This document shows, in pieces, positions 53,165 to 64,000 of a DNA stretch of 64,000 bases (its first letter is position 1; every line of letters starts with the position of its first letter). The position numbers were made by a program, and so were the translations under genes. Under the pieces are notes generated by a model that searched no databases, was not told where the DNA came from, and saw only the letters and a list, made by a program, of their open reading frames with translations. Where the stretch lies: assembly GCA_037127255.1 (NCBI GenBank), contig JBANSL010000013.1, forward strand, positions 6,822,188 to 6,886,187, in the 5' to 3' direction. The DNA is from Persicaria tinctoria (taxonomy: Eukaryota; Streptophyta; Magnoliopsida; Caryophyllales; Polygonaceae).

Positions 53165-56083
53165 TTGATGAACATGTACTCTTTGATGATCCAACACGTA
53201 ATACTCATTGCCCTATCCTTAGTCGTTTCCCTTGGTTCTGCAGTTGGATTCTCCTCCGTCCAGTCGCTGTGCCATACCGATGAGCGTCATGCTTTGCTCT
53301 CATTCAAGGCTTCCTTTTCCATTCTCAATTCCTACTGTGATATTAACGACAATTGTGTAACAACTGATTCCCATGGTGAAAAGACTCTTTCGTGGAAGAG
53401 TGGAAATAGAGATTGCTGCCAATGGGATGGAGTCATGTGTGACCCCTTAAATGGTCACGTGACCGAGCTCCACCTCAGCGGCAGCATCCTCAACGGAAGC
53501 TTCCCCTCCAACAGCACCTTGTTTAGTCTTCGCCGACTGCGCCACATCGACCTCTCTTCCAACAACTTCCTGTCACCGATACCATCAGGTTTTGGTCGTC
53601 TTTCTGACCTTACTTACCTGAATCTCTCCAACTCAGGGTTCTTCGGCCAAGTTCCACCGGAAATTGGCTGGCTCTCTAGCCTAACTACCCTTGATCTCTC
53701 TTATAATATTGTAAATGATGAGGCATTATTAAAGATGCCCAACATCAAGACTGCCATCGCCAACCTTACCAATCTAAGAGAGCTCCATCTCTCTGATGTG
53801 TTGATCAACACCGATCTGCCTCCTATGATTGCAAACCTCTCGAAGCTGACATCTCTCAAATTGGAGGGATGTGGCCTACAAGGGGATTTCCTGGCGACCG
53901 ACGTTCTCAGCTTGCCAAAGCTGCGTGTTCTCGACCTGAGATTCAACTTCGGGTTGAATGGTGACTTCTCGGCATCTGCAGTGAAGTGGACAAGTCCACT
54001 CGAGGTAGTCGACTTGTCTGATTGCAACTTCACGGGGAAATTGCCAGAGTCGATTGGAGATTCATCCAACTCCTCCTTGATATCATTCACCATATTGGGA
54101 TGTGGATTTGATGGGAGTATTCCTGGTTGGATGTGGAACACGACAGGGGAGATTTATCTAGATGACAACAACTTTTCTGGCACCCTGCCAAAAACGATAA
54201 GCACGGCTATTCTAGGAAGATTATCAAGTATCTCCTTGCGTGGTAACAGCATCACCGGGACCATACCAGCCTGGCTTTTCACTCTGCCATCACTGCAGCG
54301 CTTGTGGTTCAATGACAACCTATTCACGGGAATAGATCAATTCACCATCACTAACAGCTCTGCTCCCTTAGTACTATCTTTGTTTTGGGCATATAATAAC
54401 CAGCTCCGAGGGCAAATCCCAGAAGCCATCTTTGAGCTCCGCAACCTCCGAATGCTATACCTTGGAGGGAACAACTTGATCGCAACCATCCCGCTCAGCA
54501 AGCTCCATGGCCTCCAGAATTTGAGTGACCTCTCTTTATCTCATAATAATATATCCTTCATCGATGACATAGGTGCGGAATCCATTTCCTCATGGCCTAG
54601 TTTTTCAACTCTAGAACTTTCCTCTTGCAACCTTGACCAATTTCCGATCTTCTTAAGAGACCAGGAAAATCTTGTATTCTTGAACCTGTCTAAAAATGCC
54701 ATCCATGGTCATGTACCTGAATGGTTATTCGGTGTAAATATGATTTCGTTAGATATCTTGGACCTTTCTCATAACTTCCTAACCGGTGGATTGGAGCATC
54801 TTCAATTGAGAGGGCAGAGGTATTTCGAATCTTTGTTCTTCGCTTCGAACAATAAGTTTAGTGGAGAGATTCCTTCTTCTTTATGTCATCTTACTTATTT
54901 TGATGTAGTTGACATTTCTCAGAACAACTTGACCGGCAACATTCCAGACTGCTTTGCGTCTCTTATCAGTTCACAAATAAGTGTGTTAGATCTAAGCCAA
55001 AATCAACTTGAAGGAGTAATCCCTTCCACAATCTTTGAAGATTGTACCATGTTGAGGGGTTTTGAGTTGAATGGAAACCGGCTGGAAGGGTCAATACCAA
55101 AATCTTTGAGTAACTGCAAGTATCTGCAGTTTATTGATCTTAGTAACAACAAGCTCAACGGTACCTTCCCTCATTGGTTAGGTGTTCTTCCCAATCTCGA
55201 GGGGCTTATCTTGGGCTCGAACAATTTGCACGGTTCTCTAATGAGCTCAAATACGACGACCTCATTCTTGAAGCTGAGAATTCTCGACATCTCAAGCAAT
55301 GATCTCACCGGTGGCATACCAGGTGGTTTTTTTATGAGTATGAAGGCAATGATTGAGGTAGATCACCGTGACCAAGACCGAGCGATTCAATACACGGATT
55401 CCTATAGTTTTGGAGATGAGTATGAACGTGATGATCTTTATACTTATGAAGAGTCAATGAATGCATGGTTTAAAGGGTTCAATCATCGACTTGATAAAAT
55501 CTTGAAGACCTTAGTATTAATAGACGCCTCAAGGAATAGGCTAGAAGGGTCCATCCCCGAGGCAATTGGAGATCTTGTCTCCCTCCGGTGGTTAAACCTA
55601 GCTCACAACAACTTCACTGGTCACATCCCACCATCCATTGGCAAATTGAACCTGCTGGAATCTTTAGACTTGTCTTTCAACGGGCTAGACGGAAAAATTC
55701 CAAATGAGTTAGTAAATCTAAACTCTCTTGAATTCTTCAATGTGTCGGAGAATCATCTAGCTGGGCCAATTCCAACGGGCAAACAGTTTGATACATTCTC
55801 AAACGATTCCTATCTTGGGAATCCTGGGCTGTGTGGTGCACCTTTGACGAACAAGTGCGGAAAACAGGTTGAAGTGCCGAATATAGCAGCAGCTGAAGGA
55901 AACAACAGTGAATCTTCATGTTTGGATGTGTGCGAGATTGCTTTGATGGGATTTGGGTTTGGGATGTTTGTTTCGTCAGTTTGGGGATACTTCATCTTGT
56001 GGGAGAAGAATTATCTTTGGGTATGCAGGTTGATGCTCGAAGTGGAAGTGTTCATCATGCTGCACCTGATGAGGAGACGCTAA
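53165..56083 (+). CDS. RLP6, LRR receptor-like protein (complete)
   Basis: 972 codons without introns. Three ATGs lie together (53165, 53171, 53177; MMNMYSL); the first is listed, and any would give the same mature protein. Signal peptide (LMIQHVILIALSLVVSLGSA), LRRNT cap with CCQWDGVMC, extracellular LRRs with many NxS/T sites, an island with HRDQDRAIQYTDSYSFGDEY, the final LRRs, NPGLCGAPLTNKC cap, SSCLDVCEIALMGFGFGMFV helix and a basic tail ending MLHLMRRR. Two Cys just before the helix (SCLDVCE) replace the usual SGLDVWE. No kinase: a predicted plasma-membrane receptor acting with adaptor kinases. Ligand unknown. The best-preserved gene and promoter in the window. Confidence 0.94.
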   Translation: MMNMYSLMIQHVILIALSLVVSLGSAVGFSSVQSLCHTDERHALLSFKASFSILNSYCDINDNCVTTDSHGEKTLSWKSGNRDCCQWDGVMCDPLNGHVTELHLSGSILNGSFPSNSTLFSLRRLRHIDLSSNNFLSPIPSGFGRLSDLTYLNLSNSGFFGQVPPEIGWLSSLTTLDLSYNIVNDEALLKMPNIKTAIANLTNLRELHLSDVLINTDLPPMIANLSKLTSLKLEGCGLQGDFLATDVLSLPKLRVLDLRFNFGLNGDFSASAVKWTSPLEVVDLSDCNFTGKLPESIGDSSNSSLISFTILGCGFDGSIPGWMWNTTGEIYLDDNNFSGTLPKTISTAILGRLSSISLRGNSITGTIPAWLFTLPSLQRLWFNDNLFTGIDQFTITNSSAPLVLSLFWAYNNQLRGQIPEAIFELRNLRMLYLGGNNLIATIPLSKLHGLQNLSDLSLSHNNISFIDDIGAESISSWPSFSTLELSSCNLDQFPIFLRDQENLVFLNLSKNAIHGHVPEWLFGVNMISLDILDLSHNFLTGGLEHLQLRGQRYFESLFFASNNKFSGEIPSSLCHLTYFDVVDISQNNLTGNIPDCFASLISSQISVLDLSQNQLEGVIPSTIFEDCTMLRGFELNGNRLEGSIPKSLSNCKYLQFIDLSNNKLNGTFPHWLGVLPNLEGLILGSNNLHGSLMSSNTTTSFLKLRILDISSNDLTGGIPGGFFMSMKAMIEVDHRDQDRAIQYTDSYSFGDEYERDDLYTYEESMNAWFKGFNHRLDKILKTLVLIDASRNRLEGSIPEAIGDLVSLRWLNLAHNNFTGHIPPSIGKLNLLESLDLSFNGLDGKIPNELVNLNSLEFFNVSENHLAGPIPTGKQFDTFSNDSYLGNPGLCGAPLTNKCGKQVEVPNIAAAEGNNSESSCLDVCEIALMGFGFGMFVSSVWGYFILWEKNYLWVCRLMLEVEVFIMLHLMRRR

Positions 56084-56520
56084 ATAAAGGTGTATCGGGT
56101 CAATTTATCCTTCCATCAGTTAAGTTTCTGCTATTTACTTTACTTGGTAAAAATGTAATGTATAATGTAAACAATAAGTCATGCTCATTATGATATATAG
56201 TTTCAATGATTAATGAAGAACCAATATATCGTTGTCTGTGAAGATTGATGTGTTTTACCAGCTAGATGTTGAATTGAATTCTCTCACTTGTAACAACTCC
56301 AAACCCTCCTTTGTTGCTTCCAATCTGGTCAGTTTGTTCTTTGTTTTCTCACTTTTATCTTCGACTTGACTTGCGCTTATGCATTTGTTTAGTTTCTGGT
56401 TTCCCTTTATCAATGGCGTGGTGTTATATGTCAATCCACTTGCAGTTGAAACTTGGTATTTTTTTGATGTACCCACACCAGGTGTACTGTGTTAATGCTA
56501 TATTGCTATGTGAGTGATCA
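56084..56520 (+). repeat. RLP6 3' flanking block
   Basis: The shared RLP 3' flank, through AATCCACTTGCAGTTGAAACTTGG and GTGTACTGTGTTAATGC; the homology ends near 56515. Confidence 0.8.
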
Positions 56521-57556
56521 AATCATTTGTCCCAAATGTTGTCTACTTACTGTCACCTAAATGTATGATATCAGTGTTTGTAAAGATGCCTTCATTTGTA
56601 ATGGTGTTGCATAATTCATCTGTCACTCCGATTAACTCGTTCCTCTTACTATATATATAAACTCCAGTGTACGTACATTTAAAAATTGGCCACCTTTCAC
56701 CTAGGGGCGCCCGATCGCTTCGAATCGATAGCCGAATTAGATCCGCGGAAGAACTCGAATCTCACGAATCCTTCTTTAGACAGATGAAGTCTCAATCTAC
56801 TTGAATCTAAGCAAATGAATCACTCAGCCGCTTCTCAGTCCTTAGTTTCTTCGAATCCCACAAAAATGATAAATGCTTCTCACGTTGTTAGAATTTCTCA
56901 AATAAATTTTTTTTTTGGGAATTAATAATTCAGCGTTCTCTTTCATTAATCATAAAAAATACTTAAATAATGACACATAAAAATGAACTGAACAGCTCAA
57001 GCTCGGTTTGGGATCGGCTCGAAAAGCTCGACTCGAGTCACTTATTAAAGCAAGCCAAGCTTGAACAAAATTTTAAGCTTGGTTGAAAGCTCGACTCGTT
57101 CAAATAAAGCTCGAATAGCTCAAATTCTATGAAAATTTTAAAATTTCCTTTGAATTAAAATGTTATAACCAAGTAGAACTACTTAAAGCTCGAAAAAAAC
57201 TTGAGCGAGCTTGTTCATTTCCTAAACAAGCCAAGCTTGAACAAAATAAAAAACTCGTTTAAAAATTAGGTTCGGCTCGACTCGAGCTCGTTTAACAAAA
57301 CAAACCAAGCTTGAACATGCTAACAAACCAAGCTCGTTTTTCTAACAAATTTCTAAAGCCCATCAACAATATTCAATAAAAACTCAAATAATATAAAAAC
57401 TAATACTTATCAAATATTAAACTTATTAAATAATAGGATAGACTAAAATTAAATAAAAATAAAAATATAATACAATCATGGATCATTATTAATCTTCATC
57501 ACTTCAAATCCTTGAATAAATCTCAGCTGCTTCGTTGTTGGCCAATTTGACGTTTT
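56521..57556. other. Repeat-rich spacer with AGCTCG/CTCGAG motifs
   Basis: No gene. 57000-57340 has many degenerate AAGCTCG, GACTCGAG and AAGCTTGAAC units in both orientations. Similar sequence is inside the element at 20570-20900 and at 58735-58765, so the stretch 56700-58790 may be one old transposable element whose ends I cannot define. Confidence 0.4.
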
Positions 57557-58043
57557 TTAGATTAAATGTATCATATTCCCCCTTTCTTGAAATTGAGTCA
57601 TCCTCGGCTCGTGCATAAATGGAAATGCCGACAGAGAACAACGAGGACTATCATGAGCAAAGCTTGTAGTCATTACCTCAAAGTGTTCCACAATAGAAAT
57701 GGAACTCATGCATGTGTAGCGCAACCACGGGAACATCCTCAACAAACTCCTCAAAAAGCTCGTCAACAACGCCTCGATCCTCCGGAACAACATCAAAAGC
57801 AACACCATCCTCAACATCATCAACATAGACATCATATACGGGAGTAAGTGCCTCATAATCTACCAATGGCGCTTCTATCACGGAGTCATTGAAACAAAAG
57901 GTGTGTGGGCCATAGAGTAGGTTCACTTGCCACTCAAGTTTGTCAACAAGACGACACAAATCATCAATCAGATGCTTTCGGATAGCATGCGACATGGTTA
58001 GTGTACCAAAAGCAATACTCGAATGAAGATCTAAATCCGACAA
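57557..58043 (-). other. Unrecognised ORF, possible retroelement relic
   Basis: The minus frame from 58043 (121 codons) is acidic (VYDVYVDDVEDGVAFDVVPE). Further down another minus frame reads DSISRKGEYDTFNLKNVKLA before a stop. The second phrase looks like the C-terminus of an element polyprotein, but no catalytic motif is visible. No function assigned. Confidence 0.25.
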
Positions 58044-58145
58044 TTATGTGATATTGTAACAACCTCAACCACACAATCACAAAATGCAAGTAGTCGGGTC
58101 AACTAAGATGATTAAAGGTAACTGCGTTATTTTTTTTTAGGTTTA

Positions 58146-58647
58146 GAGCTCGTTTGGTTAGCTATTTACTTCTCGGGAATTACAAAGACACAGGAAGTGA
58201 TTGACAATACATGTGTTTGATACAAAAAATTAAAACTAAAAAACACAGGAATTAGAATTCTTGGAAATTGAAATTCCTCCAAAATGGTGGAATTCATCTT
58301 ACCATGAGGAAGGTGGGTAAGATCTACTTCCCCTATTTTTTTTCCAAATTACTTCCTTTTTTTTTCCCAAATCTCATTTTTATTTTTATTTTGATTAAGA
58401 AAATTTCCAATTTATCCCTATAATAAGAAGGGCGTGTTAATAAATAAAGGTTATAAGAGTAATTTTAAATAAATTGCTATGAGATTTCCCTGTTCAACCA
58501 AACAAATTATAGGAATTGAGTTCATGTGAATTTATTTTCAACCAAACATATTTTTATACTTCCCGAAAAGTAAAATTCATAGGAAGTTTATTTCAAGGGA
58601 AGTAACTTCCTAGGAAGTTAAATTACTACGTTTAACCAAACGATGCC
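58146..58647. mobile_element. Harbinger/Tourist-like MITE (502 bp)
   Basis: Ends GAGCTCGTTTGGTTA and, on the other strand, GGCATCGTTTGGTTA; a 3-bp TTA target duplication (58143-58145 and 58648-58650). AT-rich, self-complementary, no ORF. The GTTTGGTTA termini and TTA duplication are typical of PIF/Harbinger MITEs. Confidence 0.7.
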
Positions 58648-58854
58648 TTAGTTAATCTTTAATATAATAGGATTCCTACTTGTTGATGGGTTAGTGTTGT
58701 CTTGTTTTTGTCATGAACGAGTTCAAACCGAACTTTTATCGAGTCGAGCTCGAGCTACTCGATCGGTTTATATAACAACCCTAACCATGAAACCCTGTAT
58801 TCTTTCATGTTTATGGTGCACCATTGTTGTCAAGTACTAAATCTAACACTGATC

Positions 58855-58990
58855 TCTATTTCAAAAGGATGGAGAGTTTGTACAGATTTCAAGCAATATC
58901 AAGTTCTCAGCCAGAATCCATTTTGGTGGACACATCAGCGGCATCATGGAGAGATCTTCGGCAATCAGATTATCTCCTTCTCTCCCGATG
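58855..58990 (+). pseudogene. PRP8 (relic): PRP8 relic, central exon fused to a later one
   Basis: [20 protein letters not shown] then WWTHQRHHG is the central segment of PRP8 (native [29 protein letters not shown]). It joins directly to EIFGNQIIS, which is the [11 protein letters not shown] segment several hundred residues later. The join looks like a deletion between two GG/GA-containing sites. Confidence 0.8.
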
Positions 58991-59136
58991 TGTTTTTCTT
59001 TTTGTTATTTTCATTCCTTTTTGATATTAAACCTGCTCGTTTTATATGTGTGGTGTTCAATTGACTACCTATTTGCAGAAGTTTAAAACCTGTTACATTT
59101 TGTAAGACATTTCCTATTCCGGTATCGCAGTTGAAA

Positions 59137-59495
59137 TCCCCTGTAACACTTTACGTGTTACATAAAGTGACAAAGTGTTACACTCGGTGTTACACTCATT
59201 ATTTCGAGTATAAATTTATATTAAAAAAATTAAAAAATATATATTTATACTCTATATACTTATATTAACATGTTTATAAATTTTTATTTTGAAAATATAT
59301 GTTTTAGAAAAATAAAAAAATTATTATTTTCTACAATAATCAATCTTTTAATTATCTGTAATAATTAATAATAATTTTTCATAATAAAATTTTATAAACA
59401 TATTAATATAAGTATATAGAATATAAATATAATTTTTTTAATATAAATTTATATATAAAATAATTAAGTGTAACACCCGATGTTACAGGGGATCC
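59137..59495. mobile_element. AT-rich MITE with long inverted ends
   Basis: It begins ATCCCCTGTAACAC and ends TGTTACAGGGGAT, a 13-bp inverted repeat, with further internal GTGTTACAC copies. The interior is almost pure A/T with a large imperfect palindrome. I could not identify a target duplication, so the family is unknown. Confidence 0.6.
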
Positions 59496-59730
59496 TCACT
59501 GCCTTTTTCGGCATCAATAGGCTCCAGCATTCTCTTGTCCCAAAAGGAGAAATCGCTCACACATGGATCCCAATAGGCTCCAGCATTTTTCTTGATAAAG
59601 TAATAATTCGGGATCAGATATACTTGAATTTCGATGGTTGACAAGTAGTATTGGTTGGTTGATAGTTGATACCAAGTAGTGTTGGTTGATATTAAAGTTG
59701 GACATAGCTCTTTCTTACCGGGTCGACTTT
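59496..59730. other. Spacer with a direct duplication
   Basis: CAATAGGCTCCAGCATT occurs twice, 56 bases apart (59515 and 59571). Nothing else is recognised. Confidence 0.4.
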
Positions 59731-60391
59731 TGTTGGGCCAAGGGCCCATGAAGAGTCAAACCGGTAATTACTACGGTATGTTATATAGTAATTGTCTAAC
59801 AAAATGAAGACAAGAAGCAAAAGGGTTTTGCTTGAGAGATTGCCACCAGAAACTAGGGGACAAGGAGAGAGAAAGAAAAGAGAGAGGAGGGAGAAAGAAG
59901 AGGAAATGTAGGAGATTCGAGCGGGTGTTTCATCTCTTGATCTGGTGATCCGTCTCCGTCCTCCGACAAGTCAACAACGGGTGTTTGTTGATAGGTATTT
60001 TCTCCTCCTGAAAATCTAATCTGATTACAAGTGTTTAGCTAGGTTTTTGGAGAGGAATCCATTCTAGATCCAGGTTGTATTTAGATTGGTGTTTGAGATC
60101 TCCATGTTTATTTGTCTCGGGTTGAGATTGGATTGTTAAACACTTGTATTGACCTATTGATTAGTGGATTTGTTGCTTTGGCGGGCAAAAGGTGGGTTTT
60201 TTGATCCTCTGGTTAGAGAGGGTTTTTCCCACGTAAATCTTGTGTCAATATTTGTGCTTTTATCTGTGTTTGTGGTTGCTTGGTTGTTTGGTTTCCGGAT
60301 TGGATATTATTGGTTGGTCGTGGTTTGCTGGTGATCTTATTACCCGAATTCGCTTCTAGGTGCGGCTGGAAAGTGGTTTCTAGCCCCAACA
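59731..60391 (+). repeat. 5' LTR, element copy 2
   Basis: 661 bp. It shares AGAGAGAAAGAAAAGAGAGAG and everything downstream with the LTRs of copy 1, but not the promoter-proximal part. Confidence 0.88.
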
Positions 60392-60451
60392 AGTGGTATC
60401 AGAGCCAGGTTTATCTTTGACTGTGTTGTTTTTTGGGTAATAAGAGTAGAG

Positions 60452-61690
60452 ATGACGACAAAGACCGACGAATTTGCGAGTACAATGATAAAGCTAACGG
60501 CTTCAAATTTCTCTATCTGGAAGACAAAGATGGAGGATGTTTTGTATTGCAAAGACCTGTTTGATCCGGTTGAGTTGGGATCGAGGAAGCCAGCTAAGAC
60601 ATCCGATAATGATTGGAAGAAACTGCACAGGAAGGCAGTTGGAACCATCAGAATGTGGGTGAATAATAGTGTTTATCACCACATAAGCAACGAGACAGAT
60701 GCACAAGTATTGTGGAAAAAATTGGAGGAGATGTATGAAAGAAAGTCAGCCCAGAGTAAAGCTTTTGTGATAAGAAAGCTAGTGAATCTCAAGTACAGAG
60801 ATGGAAAGCTTATTGCAGAGCATCTGAGTGAGTTTCAAGAATTAGTGAATCAGTTGAACACCATGAAGTTAGTCCTTGATGACGAGTTGCAAGCGTTGTT
60901 GCTCTTGATATCTTTTCCTGATAGTTGAGAGACTCTAGTGGTGTCGATTAACAACTCTGTCGTGGGTGGGGTTGTGTCCTTATCTGCAGTGAAAGATAGT
61001 CTCTACAACGAGGAGACTAGGAGGAAGGATATGGGCACAGATTCGTCACATGCTCTCGTGACGGTTTCAGGGAGCAGATCTAGAGGGAGATCTCAGACTA
61101 GGGGGAGCTTTGTTTGCTATCATTGTGGCAAGGAAGGGCACGTGAAGAGGAATTGCAATGTGTGGAAGAAGAAAAGAGAGGAAGAAGAAAATCAGAAGGG
61201 TACAACGTCAGTTTTGCAGGACAGTGATGATGAACAAGTTGTTCTCACATGCTTGGAGGAGTTGGATTCTTGTGCAGAGTGGATTGCTGATGAAGCTGCA
61301 TCCTTCCATGCTACGTCAAGGAGGAAAGTGTTTACTTCGTACCGAGTGGGACACTTTGGCAAAGCAAAGATGGGGACCGGAAGCTTTTCTGATATAGTTG
61401 GTATGGGAGATGTTTGTGTGTTGACAAACACAGGTTGCAGGATGACATTGACAGATGTGCGACACATACCGGATTTGCAGAAAAATCTGATCTCTCTTCA
61501 AGTCTTAGATAAAAAGGGTTATGATAACTTCTTTGGAAGTAGGAAGTGGAAACTTAGCAAAGGGTCAATGGTGATCGCTAGAGGTGATTTGAGCGGTACA
61601 TTGTACAAGACTCAAATGGAAGAAATCAGAGAAGCTGTGACAGAGGTTCATGGTGATGCTTCGCTTGATTTGGTGCAAGGGCTTACATGA
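60452..61690 (+). pseudogene. gag: gag-protease-like ORF, copy 2
   Basis: In-frame from MTTKTDEFASTMIKLTASNF with a complete gag core (HHISNETDAQVLWKKLEEMY). One TGA replaces Trp after FPDS (60926), then the frame runs through the zinc knuckle CYHCGKEGHVKRNC. The protease segment reads IADEAASFHAT, again without the catalytic D-S/T-G, and the frame stops at TGA after DLVQGLT (61688). Longer and less deleted than copy 1. Confidence 0.85.
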
Positions 61691-62165
61691 TGCTTGAGTG
61701 AAAAGGGGCTGCAAAATCAGAAGAGAAAGTCTCTCGTTTCTTTTGCTGATAAGGAGACCTTGAGCACTTGTGATTTGTCTGGATTGTAGACAAGATTTAG
61801 CAGAACCTCTGAGACATCAGAAGAGAATAGCACAAGTGTGAAGTTTACTTCAAAGGATTGTGCTGATGGGATAGCCATGTCAGAGGGGAATTCATCAGGT
61901 GCTATGATTGGTGGCAGATCTGAGCACGTCGAGCCAGCATGAATAGAAGAAACTGTCAGAGGGTCAGAGAGAGGATGTCATGCATTCACCGGGAGTTCTA
62001 CCTCGGAGTACCAAAGAGTTACGGATGAGGGGGAGCTAGTGGGTGATGGTGACATCTGGCGAGCATCAGTTCCGCGTCTCGGGGATGAGACATTGAGACG
62101 GGACTTGGATGCGGGTGAGGCCAGGACGAGCAGGAACGTCTCCGCCTTGGGCTGGAGGGGGAGAT

Positions 62166-62841
62166 TGTTGGGCCAAGGGCCCATGAAGAGTCCAGCCCAA
62201 GTTTGTTTTGGTAATTAATGTTATATAGTAATTTTCTAACAAAATGAAGACAAGAAGCAAAAGGGTTTTGCTTGAGAGATTGATGCCAGCAACTAGGGGA
62301 CAAGGAGAGAGAAAGAAAAGAGAGAGGAGGGAGAAAGAAGAGGAAATGTAGGAGATTCGAGCGGGTGTTTCATCTCTTGATATGGTGATCCGTCTCCGTC
62401 CTCTGACAAGTCAACAACGGGTGCTTGTTGAGAGGTATTTTCTCCTCATGGAAATCTAATCTGATTACAAGTGTTTAACTAGGTTTTTGGAGAGAAATCC
62501 ATTCTATATCCAGGTTGTATTTAGATTGGTGTTTGAGATCTCCATGTTTATTTGTCTCGGGTTGAGACTGGATTGTTAAACACTTGTATTGACCTATTGA
62601 TTAGTGGATTGGTTGCTTTGGCGAGCAGAAGGTGGGTTTTTTGATCCTCTGGTTAGAAAGGTTTTTTCCCACGTAAATCTTATGTCAATATTTACGATTT
62701 TATCTGTGTTTGTGATTGCTTGGTTGTTTGGTTTCCTGATTGGATATTATCGGTTGGTCGTGGTTTGCTGGTTGATTATTGTCGGTTCTCTTATTACCCG
62801 AATTCGCTTCCGAGTGTGGCTGAAAAGTGATTTGACCCAAA
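62166..62841 (+). repeat. 3' LTR, element copy 2
   Basis: Partner of 59731-60391, with more substitutions. It carries CAGCCCAAGTTTGTTTTGG in place of CAAACCGGTAATTACTACGG near its start. Confidence 0.82.
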
Positions 62842-62984
62842 GTTCCAAGTCGATCACAAACATTGAGTTCAAACTAAAAAATTTCTGGGCATGCGTGACA
62901 TGTGTTTCCAAGTCGAATTACGTTTTGACAGGTTTACATGAAGTGAAACTGCACTTTTGTAATAGACATGGTCTATTATTTATT

Positions 62985-63293
62985 GCCTATTACGATTATT
63001 ATATCCCAAATACCACATTATACAAATTTATTATATTGACCTGCACAAAATTCTGCAAAGAATTCCAAAGACTTATATATGCAGTATGTATCACGGGTCT
63101 TAATTGGTGGTGAAAGGTGAATGCGCACTTAAAACAATTAATTAAAAATATCAATTGTATAAACCACTCCCAATCTTGCTTATATTTATCCGTCAGGGGA
63201 TGATTCATAGTCCATCACTTACGAAATTGATAAAAACACTAACCACAATCACTCCCAATCTTCATCAGTACAGTACTAGTCAAATACTATTCC
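62985..63293 (+). promoter_or_regulatory. RLP7 upstream block
   Basis: ATTATATCCCAAATACCACATTATACAAATTT, CCTGCACAAAATTCTGCAAAGAATTCC, AATTGGTGGTGAAAGGTGAATGCGCAC, a TATA-like TTATATTTATCCGTCAGGGG at about 63180, then GAAATTGATAAAAACACTAACC. Colinear with the RLP1 and RLP5 blocks. Confidence 0.5.
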
Positions 63294-64000
63294 ATGTACT
63301 CTTTGATGATCCAAAACGCAATACTCGTTGCCCTTTCCTTAGTCATTTCCCTTGGTTCTGCAGCTGGATCCTCCTCCGTCCAGCCGATGTGCCACACCGA
63401 TGAGCGCCATGCTTTGCTCTCATTCAAGACCTCCTTCACCATCCTCAATTCCGACTGTTCTTCTGGCGACACTTGTGCAAACACTCGTTCATGGAAGACT
63501 GGAATTAGAGATTGCTGCCAATGGGACGGAGTCACGTGTGACCCCTTAACTGGTCACGTGACTGAGCTCCACCTCAGCGACAGCCTCCTCAACGGAAGCT
63601 TCCCCTCCAACAACACCTTGTTTAGTCTTCGTCGACTGCGGCACATCGACCTCTCTTCCAATTACTTCATGTCTCCGATACCGCCAGGTTTCGGCCATCT
63701 TTCTTACCTTACTTGAATCTCTCCAACTCATGGTTCTTCGGCCAAGTTCCACCAGAAATCGGCTGGCTCTCTAATCTAACTGTCCTTGATCTCTCTTATA
63801 ATTATGAGGCATTAATTATGTCCAACTTCAAGACCGCCATCGCCAACCTTACCGATCTAAGAGAGCTCCATCTCTCTTATGTGTTGATCAACACCGATCT
63901 GTCTCCTATGATTGCAAACCTCTCAAAGTTGACATCTCTCGAACTGCGGTTTTGTGGCCTACAAGGAGAGTTCATGGCGACCGGCGTTGTCAGCTTGCCA
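63294..64000 (+). pseudogene. RLP7, frameshifted and cut by the window edge
   Basis: It begins MYSLMIQNAILVALSLVISL with LRRNT cap (CCQWDGVTC) and LRRs. At about 63712 the phrase CTTACTTACCTGAATCTC found in other copies is CTTACTTGAATCTC, a 4-bp loss giving a stop at 63714-63716. The LRR sequence goes on in another frame (SSNS-FFGQVPPEIGWLS) to the window end. Whether more lesions lie beyond 64000 is unknown. Confidence 0.85.

Larger units (their letters stand above)
59731..62841 (+). mobile_element. Non-autonomous Ty1/copia element (gag only), copy 2
   Basis: LTRs lie at 59731-60391 and 62166 to about 62841 (TGTTGGGCCAAGGGCCCATGA start). Primer-binding site TGGTATCAGAGCC at 60394, purine tract GGAGGGGGAGA before the 3' LTR. 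The interior is closely related to that of 38663-41692 and has the same missing pol. The first 150 or so bases of the LTR (U3) are unrelated to those of copy 1. The 3' LTR end is degraded (GACCCAA for GCCCCAACA) and no target duplication is visible. Confidence 0.88.

Overview
This window looks like a nuclear segment from a flowering plant, most likely a eudicot. It is AT-rich, carries intron-bearing gene relics, and holds a family of leucine-rich-repeat receptor-like proteins (RLPs) embedded in nested plant transposons (Ty1/copia, a probable Ty3/gypsy derivative, hAT, CACTA, Helitron, Harbinger-like and other MITEs). There are no bacterial-type operons, CRISPR arrays, or rRNA or tRNA genes that I could recognise. 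The species cannot be read from the sequence.

The backbone is a tandem array of intron-less RLP genes of the Cf/Ve/RLP7-like class, all on the + strand except one fragment. Three copies are open from start to stop: RLP1 (2583-5504), RLP2 (9996-12875) and RLP6 (53165-56083). The rest are damaged. There is a 3' tail at 1-56, a 5' scrap at 24989, a copy truncated to a secreted LRR stub (26161-27243), and a copy split by an LTR retrotransposon (38543-44433). There is also an inverted 3' end (45345-46109), a copy with one nonsense codon and two frameshifts (47470-50391), and a frameshifted copy running off the right edge (63294-64000). Each copy tends to keep the same upstream block with a TATA-like motif and the same 3' flank, so the duplication unit is much larger than the coding region.

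The least expected feature is a second gene shredded through the same array. At about a dozen places between the RLP copies there are short + strand stretches of the spliceosomal core protein PRP8, some still with GT...AG introns. Together they sample the N-terminal, central, RNase H-like and C-terminal JAB1/MPN parts. The simplest reading is that an RLP and a PRP8 gene were neighbours, were amplified together as genomic DNA, and the PRP8 copies then decayed.

Region by region. 1-6.4 kb: RLP tail, PRP8 relics, RLP1. 6.4-9.75 kb: two hAT-type elements. 10-13.6 kb: RLP2 and its flank. 15.2-19.2 kb: a non-autonomous CACTA element with a captured alanine-aminotransferase-like exon. 19.8-24.3 kb: PRP8 C-terminal relic interrupted by a MITE and by an LTR element carrying a 34-copy 21-bp minisatellite. 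26-27.5 kb: truncated RLP3. 27.5-32.4 kb: a nearly complete but frameshifted copia element. 33-37.4 kb: copia relic with a hAT element and, inside that, a Helitron. 38.5-44.4 kb: RLP4 split by a gag-only copia derivative. 45-47.3 kb: inverted RLP fragment and copia remnants. 47.5-50.4 kb: RLP5 pseudogene. 51-52.6 kb: PRP8 relics. 53-56 kb: RLP6. 56.7-62.8 kb: MITEs and a second gag-only copia element. 63.3-64 kb: RLP7 pseudogene.

Functionally, only the three full-length RLPs look like candidates for working host genes: plasma-membrane receptors with an extracellular LRR domain and no kinase. From family knowledge they would signal through partner kinases such as SOBIR1 and BAK1. The truncated and inverted copies could matter as sources of secreted LRR protein or of small RNAs, but that is inference.
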